The notes under the pieces: generated by a model
What the model saw: the letters and a program-made list of their open reading frames with translations, nothing else
The model's database searches: none
What the model was told of the DNA's origin: nothing
From: JAXHTY01 sp034189225
Lineage (GTDB): Bacteria > Desulfobacterota > Desulfobacteria > Desulfobacterales > Desulfosudaceae
Assembly (NCBI GenBank): GCA_034189225.1
Contig: JAXHVL010000099.1
Span: 1 to 64,000 of the forward strand
DNA: 64,000 bases
Reading direction: 5' to 3'
Part shown: positions 53,382 to 63,172 of the stretch, piece after piece
How positions within the stretch are numbered: the stretch's first letter is position 1
Layout: every line of letters begins with the position of its first letter
Translations under genes and position numbers: made by a program

Positions 53382-53729
53382 TTATTCCGCAAGTTCTATG
53401 GAGTCAATATCCAGCTCCCTGCCGGAAAGAATGTCCAGGTCGCCGCTATGGCATGACGCACATTTGAATTCGGGAGATGTGAGGGTCTGCTGGTGGCCGC
53501 AGGGCCGGCATCTGGTGGTGACGGGAATTTCCTCTATGGAAAGAGACGCGCCTTCCAGGGGGGTGTCTTTTGTGGCGATTTCAAAGCAGAACTTCAGGCT
53601 CTGGGGCACCACCGCTGAAAGCTTGCCCACTTTTATGTTCACCCGTTCCACGGAGGGGTTTTCAATATCCGGTGGAATCGAAGACGCGGCAATCTCCACG
53701 ATCTGAACGGCAATCCCCATTTCATGCAT
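53382..53729 (-). CDS. hypA: Hydrogenase nickel incorporation protein HypA
   Basis: A 115-residue HypA. The N-terminal MHEMGIA carries the conserved nickel-binding His2. The zinc site is CRPCG and CASCHSG. It starts immediately after the sucD stop (TGAATG), suggesting coupled expression with the succinyl-CoA synthetase genes. Confidence 0.94.
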   Translation of the reverse strand: MHEMGIAVQIVEIAASSIPPDIENPSVERVNIKVGKLSAVVPQSLKFCFEIATKDTPLEGASLSIEEIPVTTRCRPCGHQQTLTSPEFKCASCHSGDLDILSGRELDIDSIELAE

Positions 53730-54599
53730 TCAGAATACTTTTGCACATAATTCGCCCAGAGTGCCAAGATCCCGGCACACATGAATTCCCGCCTCTTCCA
53801 TGGCCGTTATTTTGCCTTCGGCACCGCCGCTCTTGCCGCTGATGATGGCGCCGGCATGGCCCATGCGCCGGCCGGGCGGGGCGGTCAGGCCCGCCACAAA
53901 GCCCACCACCGGCTTTGATACTTGCTCGGAGATAAATTTTGCAGCGTTTTCTTCTGCATTACCGCCGATTTCGCCCACCATGACAATGCCTTTGGTGTCG
54001 GGATCATTTTCAAAGGCCGCCAGGCAGTCGATAAAGTCGGTGCCGTTGACCGGATCGCCGCCGATTCCCACACAGGTGGTCTGGCCGATGGACTCGCCGG
54101 TGAGCTGGTGAACCACTTCATAGGTGAGGGTCCCGGACCGGGAAACCACGCCCGCCGGGCCGCCGGCCAAATGTATATTGCCGGGCATGATGCCGATTTT
54201 GGTCTGGCCGGGTGTGATGATTCCCGGACAGTTGGGGCCGATAAGACGCGACCCTGAACCGGCGAGCACCCGTTTGACGCGCATCATGTCCAGCACGGGA
54301 ATGCCCTCGGTTATGGTCACGATGAGTTCGACACCGGCGTCCACCGCTTCGAGAATCGCGTCGGCCGCGAACGGCGGGGGTACGAAAATCATGCTGCAGT
54401 TGGCGTCCGTTTCCTTGACTGCCTCGGCCACCGTATTGAAAACCGGCACACCGTCCATATCCTGGCCGCCCTTGCCCGGTGTTACCCCGGCGACGACATC
54501 GGTTCCGTATGCCATGCATTGCCGGGCGTGGAAGGCCCCTTCCTTGCCGGTAATGCCCTGTACCACCAGTCGGGTGTTTTTGTCTGCAAATATGCTCAT
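53730..54599 (-). CDS. sucD: Succinyl-CoA synthetase, alpha subunit
   Basis: 289 residues. The CoA-binding Rossmann domain starts with VVQGITGKEGAFHARQC. The active-site histidine is in GHAGAIISGKSG (about 247) and the ligase domain includes VGEIGGNAEENAA. It overlaps sucC by 4 bp. With sucC it converts succinyl-CoA to succinate with NDP phosphorylation. Confidence 0.97.
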   Translation of the reverse strand: MSIFADKNTRLVVQGITGKEGAFHARQCMAYGTDVVAGVTPGKGGQDMDGVPVFNTVAEAVKETDANCSMIFVPPPFAADAILEAVDAGVELIVTITEGIPVLDMMRVKRVLAGSGSRLIGPNCPGIITPGQTKIGIMPGNIHLAGGPAGVVSRSGTLTYEVVHQLTGESIGQTTCVGIGGDPVNGTDFIDCLAAFENDPDTKGIVMVGEIGGNAEENAAKFISEQVSKPVVGFVAGLTAPPGRRMGHAGAIISGKSGGAEGKITAMEEAGIHVCRDLGTLGELCAKVF

Positions 54600-55768
54600 G
54601 GGTTTACCTGTCCAACGATGTTTGCCACCATGGCGGCGGCGTCTTTAAGGCTTTTGGCCGGATGAAGATTCAACCCGGAATCAGCCAGTATTTTTTTGCC
54701 TTCATCCACATTGGTGCCCTCCATGCGAACCACCAGGGGCACCTCAACGGCGGTGTTTTTTGCTGCCTGTACGATGCCCTGCGCGAGAATGTCGCAGCGC
54801 AGGATGCCGCCGAAAATATTGATCAGGATGCATTTCACCTTTTCGTCGCTGAGAATGATCCTGAACCCGTTTTCCACCATTTCGGCATTGGCGCCGCCGC
54901 CCACATCCAGGAAATTGGCAGGTTCGGCCCCGGCCAGCTTGATGATGTCCATGGTGGCCATGGCAAGGCCAGCTCCGTTAACCATGTTGCCGACGTTGCC
55001 GTCCATGTTGATATAATTGAGGTTATACTTGGAAGCTTCAACCTCGAGAGGGTCTTCCTCGCCCACATCCCGGTATTCCTGAATGTCTTTGTGCCGGTAC
55101 AGTGCGTTGTCATCAAAGTTGATTTTGGCATCCAGCGCCATGATCTGCTTGTCCGCGGTGATGATCAGCGGATTAATCTCTACCAGGGAGGCATCGTAAT
55201 CGACAAAGAGTCGGTAAAGGGCCGAAACCGCCGTGGTAAAGGCCTTGACGGTTTCCGGTGGCAGGTTCAGCCCGAATGCCGCCTGTCGGCAGTGATAGGG
55301 ATAAAGGCCGGCAAGGGGGTTGACGTAGACCTTGATGATTTTTTCTGGGGTTTCCTCGGCCACGGTTTCAATGTCCATACCGCCGGCTTCGCTGGCCATG
55401 ATAACAATGCTGGCGGTTTCCCGGTCCGTGATAATGGAAAGGTAGAGTTCCTTTTCAATGTCCAGCCCTTCTTCCACCAGCACCCGGCGGACAAGGCTCC
55501 CTTCAGGGCCGGTCTGGGGGGTGACCAGGGGGTTGCCGAGTATCCCGTCTGCAATGGTTTTGGCCTCTTCCGCATTGGCGGCAAGCTTGACGCCGCCGCC
55601 TTTGCCCCGGCCACCGGCATGGATCTGGGCTTTGACCACCACGGGAAAGCGTCCCAGCTGTTCGGCAGCGGCCCGGGTCTCCTCCCCGCTGACGGCCACA
55701 CTGCCTTGCGGAACGGGAATGTCATATTTCCGAAACAATTCTTTTGTCTGATATTCGTGTATTTTCAT
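54596..55768 (-). CDS. sucC: ADP-forming succinate-CoA ligase, beta subunit
   Basis: 390 residues with an ATP-grasp domain (KIHEYQTKELFRKYDIPVPQG; VVKAQIHAGGRGKGGGVKL; LVEINPLIIT) and the C-terminal CoA-ligase domain (GNVGNMVNGAGLAMATMDI, NIFGGILRCD). Its start lies 12 bp after the carboxyltransferase stop, so it forms an operon with it and with sucD. Confidence 0.97.
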   Translation of the reverse strand: MKIHEYQTKELFRKYDIPVPQGSVAVSGEETRAAAEQLGRFPVVVKAQIHAGGRGKGGGVKLAANAEEAKTIADGILGNPLVTPQTGPEGSLVRRVLVEEGLDIEKELYLSIITDRETASIVIMASEAGGMDIETVAEETPEKIIKVYVNPLAGLYPYHCRQAAFGLNLPPETVKAFTTAVSALYRLFVDYDASLVEINPLIITADKQIMALDAKINFDDNALYRHKDIQEYRDVGEEDPLEVEASKYNLNYINMDGNVGNMVNGAGLAMATMDIIKLAGAEPANFLDVGGGANAEMVENGFRIILSDEKVKCILINIFGGILRCDILAQGIVQAAKNTAVEVPLVVRMEGTNVDEGKKILADSGLNLHPAKSLKDAAAMVANIVGQVNP

Positions 55769-55780
55769 GCATAGGCCTTT

Positions 55781-57838
55781 CTATTCAATGACGCAGAGCA
55801 CGGCGTCCTTTGGCACGTTATCGCCGGATTCATACTTGATCGCACGGATTTTGCCGCCGGCTGGCGCAGGCAGGGCGTTTTCCATCTTCATGGCCTCAAG
55901 GATGACGACGCTTTGCCCTTTTTCCACGGCGTCCCCTTCCTTTTTCAGGTACCGGACGATCATGCCCGGCATGGGGGCAACAAGCGGGGTGCCGCCGGCG
56001 GTATCGGCGGCCGGTGCCGCTTCTTTCGGGGCTTCCGCGGCCGGTGCCGAAGGTGCTGAACCAGGGGACGTGGCTTCCGCCGTCGGCGCTGCGGGTGCGG
56101 CAGGCGCCGCCGGTGCTGCGCCATAGGCCATGGTCTGGGCCGGTGCGGCGCCGAGACGGGAAGCGGCCTGTTGAATATAGCTGATGACCGGGGAGTCACC
56201 GGCTTCATCAACCCCCACTTCGAAGTATTCGCTGTCCACAAACACGTTAAAGGTCCGGAAGTTGTCGCTCTTTTCCGGGATTTCATGCTTGTCGGTTTTT
56301 TCCACTACCTGGCCGGCCTTGGCCTTGGCCACGAGCTCCAGTTCCGCCTTGGCCTGCTCCAGGCTCTTTGCCCGCACTGACTCGGGCGGCTCTTCAAACC
56401 CGTACTTCCACTTCAGGTATTTTTTCCCGGTCACGGGATACAGGGCATAGATCAGGACATCGTCGATGTCCGCCGCAAGGTCGCCCACCTCTTCTCTGGC
56501 GGTGTCCATCTCGGGTTCCAGAATCTCGGCGGGCCGGCCGGTAAAGGGTTCCTCCCCGCGGGGGTAGTCCTTCAGGGCTTTTTTCTGAACCTCCGGATTG
56601 ATGGGAACGGAGGTTTTGCCGTAAAGGCCGAAGCACAGGTCTTTTACCTGGTCGGTAGTCCGCGTGTACCGTTCATCTCCCGTGTCAAACAGCACGTTGT
56701 TGACGGTCTGAACGCCCACAATCTGGCTGGTGGGCGTAACCAGCGGAATCTGTCCCAGGTCTTTTCTGACCTTGGGCAGTTCCTTGTAAACGTCGTCCAG
56801 TTTATCCAGGGCGTCCATTTCCTTGAGCTGGTTAAACAGGTTGGAGAGCATGCCGCCGGGGGTCTGGTGGAGGAGCACGTTGATGTCGATGACCGACATC
56901 TTGGGCTCGTTGAGAAACTGGCGGTACTTGGGCATCACATCCCGTTCCAGGATCTGGTCGATTTCCACAAGCTTGTTGATATCGAAGCCGGTGTCCCGGT
57001 TGGTGCCCAGCAGGGACATGACCATGGGCTCCACCGCCGGGTGGGAGGTCCGGTAGGCGTATGGCGACAGGCAGGTATCCAGAATATCAACCCCGGCTTC
57101 CACGGCCTTGAGGTGGGACATGGGGGCCAGGCCCGAGGTGAAATGGCTGTGAAAGTGGATGGGCGGCTTGACGTTTTCCTTCAGGGCCTTGATGACCTCG
57201 TAGATGTCATAGGGCGCCACCAGGCCGGCCATGTCCTTGATGCAGATGGTGTCTGCGCCCATATTTTCCAGTTCCTTGGCCTTGTTGATAAAATATTCCA
57301 CGTTATAGACCTCGCCGCCCAGGCGCGGTTCGGTCATGCTGTAGCAGATGGTTCCCTGGAAGTGCTTGCCGTATTTCTTGATCATGGACACCACGGTTTC
57401 AAAATTGCGGAAGTCGTTCAGGGCGTCAAAGGTCCTGAAAATATCCATGCCGTTTTCTGCGGCCCGTTCCACAAATGCCTTGGCCACATCATCGGCATAG
57501 TTCCGATAGCCCACCAGGTTCTGGCCGCGCAGCAGCATGGACAGTGGGGTCTTTTTGAAATATCGTTTCAGGGTCCGGATCCGTTCCCAGGGATCCTCGT
57601 TCAGAAACCGGTGCATGGTGTCGAATGTGGCGCCGCCCCAGACTTCCACGGCCCAGTAGCCCACCTCGTCCATCAGTCCGGCCACCGGAATCATGTCCTC
57701 GGTGCGCCCCCGGGTGGCGAACAGCGACTGGTGGCCGTCGCGCAGGGAGAGGTCCTGTATCTTCAGCGGATTCTCAGCCTTGGGCCGGTCGTTATCATAA
57801 TTCATCGTCGTCATTTTTACCTGATTATGATCACTCAT
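55781..57838 (-). CDS. Pyruvate/oxaloacetate carboxyltransferase with biotin carrier domain
   Basis: A 685-residue protein: a TIM-barrel carboxyltransferase (metal and substrate residues in SLRDGHQSL, CIKDMAGL and HFHSHFTSG), a PycB-type middle domain, an Ala/Pro-rich linker (about 580-605) and a C-terminal biotinyl domain with the biotinylation motif EAMKMEN. This equals the 5S plus 1.3S parts of the Propionibacterium transcarboxylase, or the alpha subunit of oxaloacetate decarboxylase. With the 58335-59888 subunit it probably passes CO2 between methylmalonyl-CoA and pyruvate. No biotin carboxylase is encoded in the cluster, which supports transcarboxylation. AAGGAG precedes the start. Confidence 0.9.
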   Translation of the reverse strand: MSDHNQVKMTTMNYDNDRPKAENPLKIQDLSLRDGHQSLFATRGRTEDMIPVAGLMDEVGYWAVEVWGGATFDTMHRFLNEDPWERIRTLKRYFKKTPLSMLLRGQNLVGYRNYADDVAKAFVERAAENGMDIFRTFDALNDFRNFETVVSMIKKYGKHFQGTICYSMTEPRLGGEVYNVEYFINKAKELENMGADTICIKDMAGLVAPYDIYEVIKALKENVKPPIHFHSHFTSGLAPMSHLKAVEAGVDILDTCLSPYAYRTSHPAVEPMVMSLLGTNRDTGFDINKLVEIDQILERDVMPKYRQFLNEPKMSVIDINVLLHQTPGGMLSNLFNQLKEMDALDKLDDVYKELPKVRKDLGQIPLVTPTSQIVGVQTVNNVLFDTGDERYTRTTDQVKDLCFGLYGKTSVPINPEVQKKALKDYPRGEEPFTGRPAEILEPEMDTAREEVGDLAADIDDVLIYALYPVTGKKYLKWKYGFEEPPESVRAKSLEQAKAELELVAKAKAGQVVEKTDKHEIPEKSDNFRTFNVFVDSEYFEVGVDEAGDSPVISYIQQAASRLGAAPAQTMAYGAAPAAPAAPAAPTAEATSPGSAPSAPAAEAPKEAAPAADTAGGTPLVAPMPGMIVRYLKKEGDAVEKGQSVVILEAMKMENALPAPAGGKIRAIKYESGDNVPKDAVLCVIE

Positions 57839-58039
57839 GGTCGGTGTCTCCTTAAGTATCTTGTTATTGAATCAAAGTGGCCATAGTATGTCTAAAGCTC
57901 TTTGCATGTCTTTTTTGAAGGCTTGAAATTTTGAAATTAGAAATTGGGGACAAATCTGAATTTCCAATTTCCAATTTCCAATTTCTATACGTTTCTGTTG
58001 AATCGTAAGGTTTTGTGATCAATTTTCCGTTTATGTTTC

Positions 58040-58273
58040 TCACTTCCTACTAAATGCCCGCATCTGCATCATGGTCCGGTTCTGCATCTGGGAATGGCGG
58101 GCGTCCGCGCCCCAGATGTTTTTGCATACAAACGGACCGCGTTCGAGCGGCGAATTGCCCTTGTTGGCGGCCACAAGACCCTCTATCGCGGCCATTTCCG
58201 CCTCGCTTTTGATATAGCTCATGACCGCTGCCGATATGGCGGCATTTCGTTTTTTTCTGTCCGCTTCTTTCAT
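58040..58273 (-). CDS. Small protein between the two carboxyltransferase genes, unknown
   Basis: A 77-residue ORF: a basic N-terminal helix (MKEADRKKRNAAISAAVMSYIKSEAEMAAIEG), then FVCKNIWGADARHSQMQNRTMMQMRAFSRK. It is not recognised as the 1.3S, OadG or epsilon subunits. Its position between subunit genes of one pathway suggests a structural or assembly subunit, possibly playing the role of a membrane or linker subunit although no membrane helix is seen. Real translation is likely from position and codon pattern. Confidence 0.6.
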   Translation of the reverse strand: MKEADRKKRNAAISAAVMSYIKSEAEMAAIEGLVAANKGNSPLERGPFVCKNIWGADARHSQMQNRTMMQMRAFSRK

Positions 58274-58334
58274 GGCTGATCTTCTCCGTTTTGTTGTAAC
58301 CCCTGGCTGAAAAAACCGCTTCGGTTGATAAAGT

Positions 58335-59888
58335 TTACATCGGAATATTGCCGTGTTTCTTGGGTGGCCGGGTTTCGCGCTTGGTGCACATCAGTTCCAG
58401 GGCCTCGCAGAGCCGCTGACGGGTGCTTCGGGGCTGAATCACCGCGTCCACATATCCCCGCTGGGCGGCGCAGTAAGGATTGGAAAAGTAGGTCTGGTAT
58501 TCCTCGATTTTTTCACGCCGGGTCTCTTCGGGGTTGTCTGATTCCTTGATGGTTTTCCGGTGAATGATGTTGGCCGCTCCGGAGGCTCCCATAACGGCCA
58601 CTTCGGCGGTGGGCCAGGCATAGACCATGTCCGCGCCGAGCTGCCTGGAACTCATTGCCAGGTAAGCGCCGCCGTAATCCTTGCGGGTGATAAGCAGTAG
58701 CTTGGGCACCGTGGCTTCGGAATAACACCACAGCAGTTTGGCACCGTGGCGGATGATGCCGCCCCATTCCTGGTCCTTGCCCGGCAGGTAGCCGGGTACG
58801 TCAGCTATGGTAAGCAGTGGAATATTGAAGGCGTCGCAGAACCGGATAAACCGGGTGGCCTTGTCCGCCGAATCTATGTCCAGGCACCCCGCCTGAACGC
58901 TGGGCTGATTGGCAATAATGCCCACCGTACGGTTGTTCAGCCGGGCAAAGCAGACGATGATGTTTTTGGCGTAAAGGGCATGGGGTTCCAGAATTTCGTG
59001 GTTGTCCACGATGGAAGTGATGACCGCTTTCATGTCATAGGCCTGGTTGATGTTGTCCGGGATAATGGTGTCCAGGTCGGCCACCTCCCGGTAGGGGTCA
59101 TCGCCGGAGGCCACCACCGGCGGGTCTTCCATGTTGTTGGACGGCAGGTAGGCGAGCAGCTTTTTGATGTTCTCGATGGCATCACTGTCGTTTTCACAGG
59201 CGAACTGGGCCACGCCGCTTTTTTCGTTATGAGTCACCGCGCCGCCGAGTTCTTCGAAGGTCACCTCTTCGCCGGTAACGGACTTGATCACTTCCGGGCC
59301 GGTGATGAACATGTAGCTGGTATTTTTCACCATGAACACCCAGTCCGTCATGGCCGGGGAGTAGACCGCACCGCCGGCGGTGGGACCCATGATCGCCGAG
59401 ATCTGGGGGATCACGCCGGAGCAGATGGAATTGCGATAAAAGATTTCGCCGTAGCCGGCAAGGGCGTCTACGCCTTCCTGAATCCGTGCGCCGCCGGAAT
59501 CGTTCATGCCGATGAGCGGGGCGCCGGCTTTCAGTGCCATATCCATGACCTTGGCGATTTTTTTGCCGTGCATTTCACCGAGGCTGCCGGCCCGGGCGGT
59601 GAAATCCTGGGAATAGGCGAACGCGGGCCTGCCGTTCACCAGGCCGTGGCCGGTGATGACGCCGTCCGCCGGTATCTCCACCTTGTCCATGCCGAAGTTG
59701 GTGCAGCGGTGGGAGACGAACATGTCCAGTTCGCGGAATGTGCCGGGATCAAAAAGCGCCTCGATACGCTGGCGGGCCGTGAGTTTGCCTTTGCTTTTGT
59801 GCTTGGCCACGGCGTCCTTGCCGCCCATCTGGCGGATCGCCTGTTCTTTTTCCTGGAGTTCCTTTATCTTGTCTTCCGTTTTGCTCAT
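58335..59888 (-). CDS. Methylmalonyl-CoA/propionyl-CoA carboxyltransferase subunit
   Basis: A 517-residue crotonase-fold carboxyltransferase of the PccB/MmdA/12S type. Blocks are RQRIEALFDPGTFRELDMFVSHR, MNDSGGARIQEGVDAL (oxyanion hole), GPTAGGAVYSPAMTDW, GGAVTHNEKSGVA, LTIADVPGYLPGKDQEWGG and KDYGGAYLAMSSRQLGAD. Length is normal. It transfers CO2 between carboxybiotin and propionyl-CoA. Position next to mutase, MeaB and the biotin-carrying carboxyltransferase fits a methylmalonyl-CoA:pyruvate transcarboxylase or a decarboxylase. Confidence 0.95.
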   Translation of the reverse strand: MSKTEDKIKELQEKEQAIRQMGGKDAVAKHKSKGKLTARQRIEALFDPGTFRELDMFVSHRCTNFGMDKVEIPADGVITGHGLVNGRPAFAYSQDFTARAGSLGEMHGKKIAKVMDMALKAGAPLIGMNDSGGARIQEGVDALAGYGEIFYRNSICSGVIPQISAIMGPTAGGAVYSPAMTDWVFMVKNTSYMFITGPEVIKSVTGEEVTFEELGGAVTHNEKSGVAQFACENDSDAIENIKKLLAYLPSNNMEDPPVVASGDDPYREVADLDTIIPDNINQAYDMKAVITSIVDNHEILEPHALYAKNIIVCFARLNNRTVGIIANQPSVQAGCLDIDSADKATRFIRFCDAFNIPLLTIADVPGYLPGKDQEWGGIIRHGAKLLWCYSEATVPKLLLITRKDYGGAYLAMSSRQLGADMVYAWPTAEVAVMGASGAANIIHRKTIKESDNPEETRREKIEEYQTYFSNPYCAAQRGYVDAVIQPRSTRQRLCEALELMCTKRETRPPKKHGNIPM

Positions 59889-60021
59889 ATAGGTATCCCC
59901 TTATTTGCATGATTCGGTGTTTTGCCGAAAAAAAGCAGGGAGCCTCGGAAGCGCCGTCAAAAGGGCGGGCTGGCGAAAATTTCCCTGCTGCATTCAATTG
60001 CATCCGAAATTTATAAAATTG

Positions 60022-61017
60022 CTATATTTTAAGCCGTTTGTCAAGATAAAAGAGCAACCGGTTCGCGCCGTGAGTGGCCGTTATTTCCCCTTTTTCCACC
60101 CCTGCGGTGACTTCGGGCAGCCGCTTCCGGACTTCCGGCATGGCCATGAATTTTTCCTTGATGCCGGCGTCAATGATGCCCCACATCCACCGGATCGCCT
60201 GTTTCTTGCGTTTGGCGCTGAATTCCCCGGCATTGGAAAGGGCTTGCCGGTGGTTGAGAACGGTCTCCCAGATTTCTTTGATGCCCCGCATGGCAAAGGC
60301 GCTGCACACCAGGACGGGCGGATGCCACACTGACGCCTGGGGGGCCAGCATGTGCAGGGCGGTTTCATAGTCCTTTTTCGCCTTTTCGGCACGCTCCACG
60401 TTGTCGCCGTCCGCCTTGGTGACGGCGATGGCATCGGCGAGTTCGATGATGCCTTTTTTGATGCCCTGGAGTTCGTCGCCGGCCCCTGCCAGCATCAGCA
60501 CCAGGAAGAAATCCACCATCGAGGCTACGGTGGTTTCTGACTGGCCTACGCCAACGGTCTCCACGATAACCACGTCGAAACCCGCGGCCTCGCAGGCCAG
60601 CATGGATTCCCGGGTTTTGGCTGCAATACCGCCGAGGGTGGTGCCCGACGGAGACGGCCGGATGTAAGCCATGGGATCGGCGGACAGTTTTTCCATCCGG
60701 GTCTTGTCGCCAAGGACGCTGCCGCCGCTTCGGGCGCTGGTGGGGTCTACCGCCAGTACGGCAACGCTTCTGTTGTTCTGTGTCAGAAAAGTGCCGAAGG
60801 TTTCGATAAACACACTTTTGCCCACCCCCGGCACGCCGGTAATTCCTAAGCGGATGGCACTGCCCGTATGGGGCAGCAGTTGCTCCAGAATTTCTCTGGC
60901 CATCTCCTTGTCCGCCTGAAGATTGCTTTCGATCAGGGTGATGGTTTTGGCAAGGATACGCCGGTCGCCCGAAAGCACCCCCTTTACGTAATCGTCGGTG
61001 GTGAACTTGTTTGCCAT
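60022..61017 (-). CDS. meaB: Methylmalonyl-CoA mutase-associated GTPase MeaB
   Basis: A 331-residue MeaB/ArgK GTPase, chaperone of the mutase that gates adenosylcobalamin loading. P-loop GVPGVGKSVFIE (about 60-71), switch II region FDVVIVETVGVGQSE, and AVTKADGDN (guanine motif). It lies 40 bp after the mutase gene. Confidence 0.96.
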   Translation of the reverse strand: MANKFTTDDYVKGVLSGDRRILAKTITLIESNLQADKEMAREILEQLLPHTGSAIRLGITGVPGVGKSVFIETFGTFLTQNNRSVAVLAVDPTSARSGGSVLGDKTRMEKLSADPMAYIRPSPSGTTLGGIAAKTRESMLACEAAGFDVVIVETVGVGQSETTVASMVDFFLVLMLAGAGDELQGIKKGIIELADAIAVTKADGDNVERAEKAKKDYETALHMLAPQASVWHPPVLVCSAFAMRGIKEIWETVLNHRQALSNAGEFSAKRKKQAIRWMWGIIDAGIKEKFMAMPEVRKRLPEVTAGVEKGEITATHGANRLLFYLDKRLKI

Positions 61018-61057
61018 GTGGTTTTATTCTCTATTCCGTTTATGCCGTGGTTGCGCA

Positions 61058-63172
61058 TCAGACGCCCAGGGCCTTGAGCACCTCGTTGGCCGATTCCGTG
61101 AGCATGGTCCCGGGCCCGAACACGGCGGAAACACCGGCATCGAACAGCATCTGGTAATCGGCGGGCGGAATGATGCCGCCGGCAACCACGAGTATGTCCT
61201 CGCCGCCCTGTTCCCTGAGCGCCTGGATAAGCTGTGGCACCAGGGTTTTGTGACCGGCGGCCAGGCTGGAGACGCCCACCACGTGAACGTCATTTTCAAT
61301 GGCCATCTTTGCCGCCTCGTCCGGGGTCTGAAACATGGGGCCGATATCCACGTCAAAGCCGAGATCCGCATACCCGGTGGCCACCACCTTGATGCCCCGG
61401 TCATGACCGTCCTGGCCCATCTTTACCACAAGGATCCTGGGCTTACGGCCCTGCTTTTCGGCAAATGCGTCGCTTCGTTTGCGTAGCGAATCGATGATGT
61501 CGCTGTCGCCGAATTCGCCCGCATAAACCCCGGATATGCACTGGGTGGTGGCCACGTAGCGGCCGAACACCTTTTCGATGGCATCGGTGACTTCGCCCAC
61601 CGTGGCCCGTGCCCGAATGGCGGGGATACAGGCTTCCAGAAGGTTGCCGTCGGATGCCGCGCAGGCGGTAACGGCGTCCAGGGCTTCCTTGACCTTCTTT
61701 TCATCCCGGGTTTCCCGGATTTTTTTCAGCTGGGCGACCTGCTCTTCCCGGACGGATTCGGGCACTTCGCGCACATCCAGCGGTGCCTCATCTTCCACCT
61801 GGTATTTGTTGACGCCCACAATGGTCTCTATCCCCTGGTCGATTTTGGCCTGCCGCCGGGCCGCGGATTCCTCGATGCGCATCTTGGGCATGCCGGATTC
61901 GATGGCCTTGGCCATGCCGCCCATATCCTCGATCTCCTTGATGATCTTTCGGGCTTCGTCGGCGATGCCGGCGGTGAGGGCCTCTATGTAATAGGAGCCG
62001 CCCAGAGGGTCTACCACCTTCGTGACCTGGGACTCTTCCTGCACGATGATCTGGGTGTTGCGCGACAGCCGGGCGGAAAATTCCGTGGGCAGGCTCACCG
62101 CCTCGTCAAACGAGTTGGTGTGCAAAGACTGTGTGCCGCCGAGCACTGCGGACAGGCATTCCAGTGTGGTGCGGATTATGTTGTTGTAGGGATCCTGCTG
62201 GGTCAGGCTCCATCCCGAGGTCTGGCAATGGGTCCGCAGCATCTGGGACTTGGGATTTTTCGGGTTGAACCGGCCCACGATTTCCGACCACAGCAGGCGC
62301 GCCGCCCGCAGCATGGCGATTTCCATGAAAAAGTTCATGCCGATGCCGAAAAAGAAGGACAGCCGCGGGGCGAAGGCGTCGATGTCCAGGCCCGCGCCCA
62401 GGGCGGCGTTAATATACTCCAGGCCGTCGGCCAGGGTAAACGCGGTCTGGAGCACCGAGTCGGCGCCCGCTTCCATCATGTGGTAGCCGCTGATGCTGAT
62501 GGTGTTGTACTTGGGCATGTTGTCCGAACAATACTTGATGATGTCCGCCACGATGCGCATGGACTCGGTGGGCGGATAAATGTACGTGTTCCGGGTGAGG
62601 TATTCTTTTAAAATATCGTTCTGAATGGTGCCCCGAAGGTCTTCCTGTTTGACGCCCTGTTCCTCGGCGGCCACGATGTAGGCCGCCAGGACGGGCAGCA
62701 CCGCCCCGTTCATGGTCATGGAAACGGTCATCTTGTTCAGGGGAATTTCATCAAACAGAATCTTCATGTCTTCCACGGAGTCAACAGCCACGCCGGCTTT
62801 GCCCACATCTCCGGATACCCGGGGATGATCGGAATCGTATCCCCGGTGGGTGGCCAGGTCAAAGGCCACGGACAGGCCTTTCTGACCGGCTGCCAGGTTC
62901 TTCTTGTAAAATTCATTGGAAGCCTTGGCCGTGGAAAATCCGGCATACTGACGGATCGTCCAGGGGCGGCCGGCATACATGGTGGCCCGAACGCCGCGCA
63001 CAAAGGGCTCGGCCCCGGGGATGGTGTCCGTAAAGTCCAGTTCCCGAAGATCGTCCGCCGTATAAAGCGGCTTGACGGTAATGCCCTCGGGCGTCTGGGC
63101 ATTCAGGGACTCAACAGGCTTGCCCTTTAACTCTTTTTCCGCGATCTCTTTCCATTTGTTGGTGTCAGCCAT
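61058..63172 (-). CDS. Methylmalonyl-CoA mutase (single chain)
   Basis: A 704-residue B12-dependent mutase interconverting (R)-methylmalonyl-CoA and succinyl-CoA. The N-terminal TIM barrel shows FVRGVRATMYAGRPWTIRQYAGFS and the substrate-binding SISGYHMMEAGAD. The C-terminal cobalamin-binding domain carries the DxHxxG lower-ligand motif in KMGQDGHDRGIKVV, followed by GGIIPPADY. Length matches the large/homodimeric type. The next gene encodes MeaB and the gene before it is the epimerase. Confidence 0.97.
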   Translation of the reverse strand: MADTNKWKEIAEKELKGKPVESLNAQTPEGITVKPLYTADDLRELDFTDTIPGAEPFVRGVRATMYAGRPWTIRQYAGFSTAKASNEFYKKNLAAGQKGLSVAFDLATHRGYDSDHPRVSGDVGKAGVAVDSVEDMKILFDEIPLNKMTVSMTMNGAVLPVLAAYIVAAEEQGVKQEDLRGTIQNDILKEYLTRNTYIYPPTESMRIVADIIKYCSDNMPKYNTISISGYHMMEAGADSVLQTAFTLADGLEYINAALGAGLDIDAFAPRLSFFFGIGMNFFMEIAMLRAARLLWSEIVGRFNPKNPKSQMLRTHCQTSGWSLTQQDPYNNIIRTTLECLSAVLGGTQSLHTNSFDEAVSLPTEFSARLSRNTQIIVQEESQVTKVVDPLGGSYYIEALTAGIADEARKIIKEIEDMGGMAKAIESGMPKMRIEESAARRQAKIDQGIETIVGVNKYQVEDEAPLDVREVPESVREEQVAQLKKIRETRDEKKVKEALDAVTACAASDGNLLEACIPAIRARATVGEVTDAIEKVFGRYVATTQCISGVYAGEFGDSDIIDSLRKRSDAFAEKQGRKPRILVVKMGQDGHDRGIKVVATGYADLGFDVDIGPMFQTPDEAAKMAIENDVHVVGVSSLAAGHKTLVPQLIQALREQGGEDILVVAGGIIPPADYQMLFDAGVSAVFGPGTMLTESANEVLKALGV

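Noticed and set aside
54662..55774. 370-codon plus-strand ORF opposite sucC
   Set aside because: Antisense shadow of a highly conserved enzyme gene.
58746..59912. 388-codon plus-strand ORF opposite the carboxyltransferase gene
   Set aside because: Antisense shadow; His/Asp/Val-rich composition without domains.
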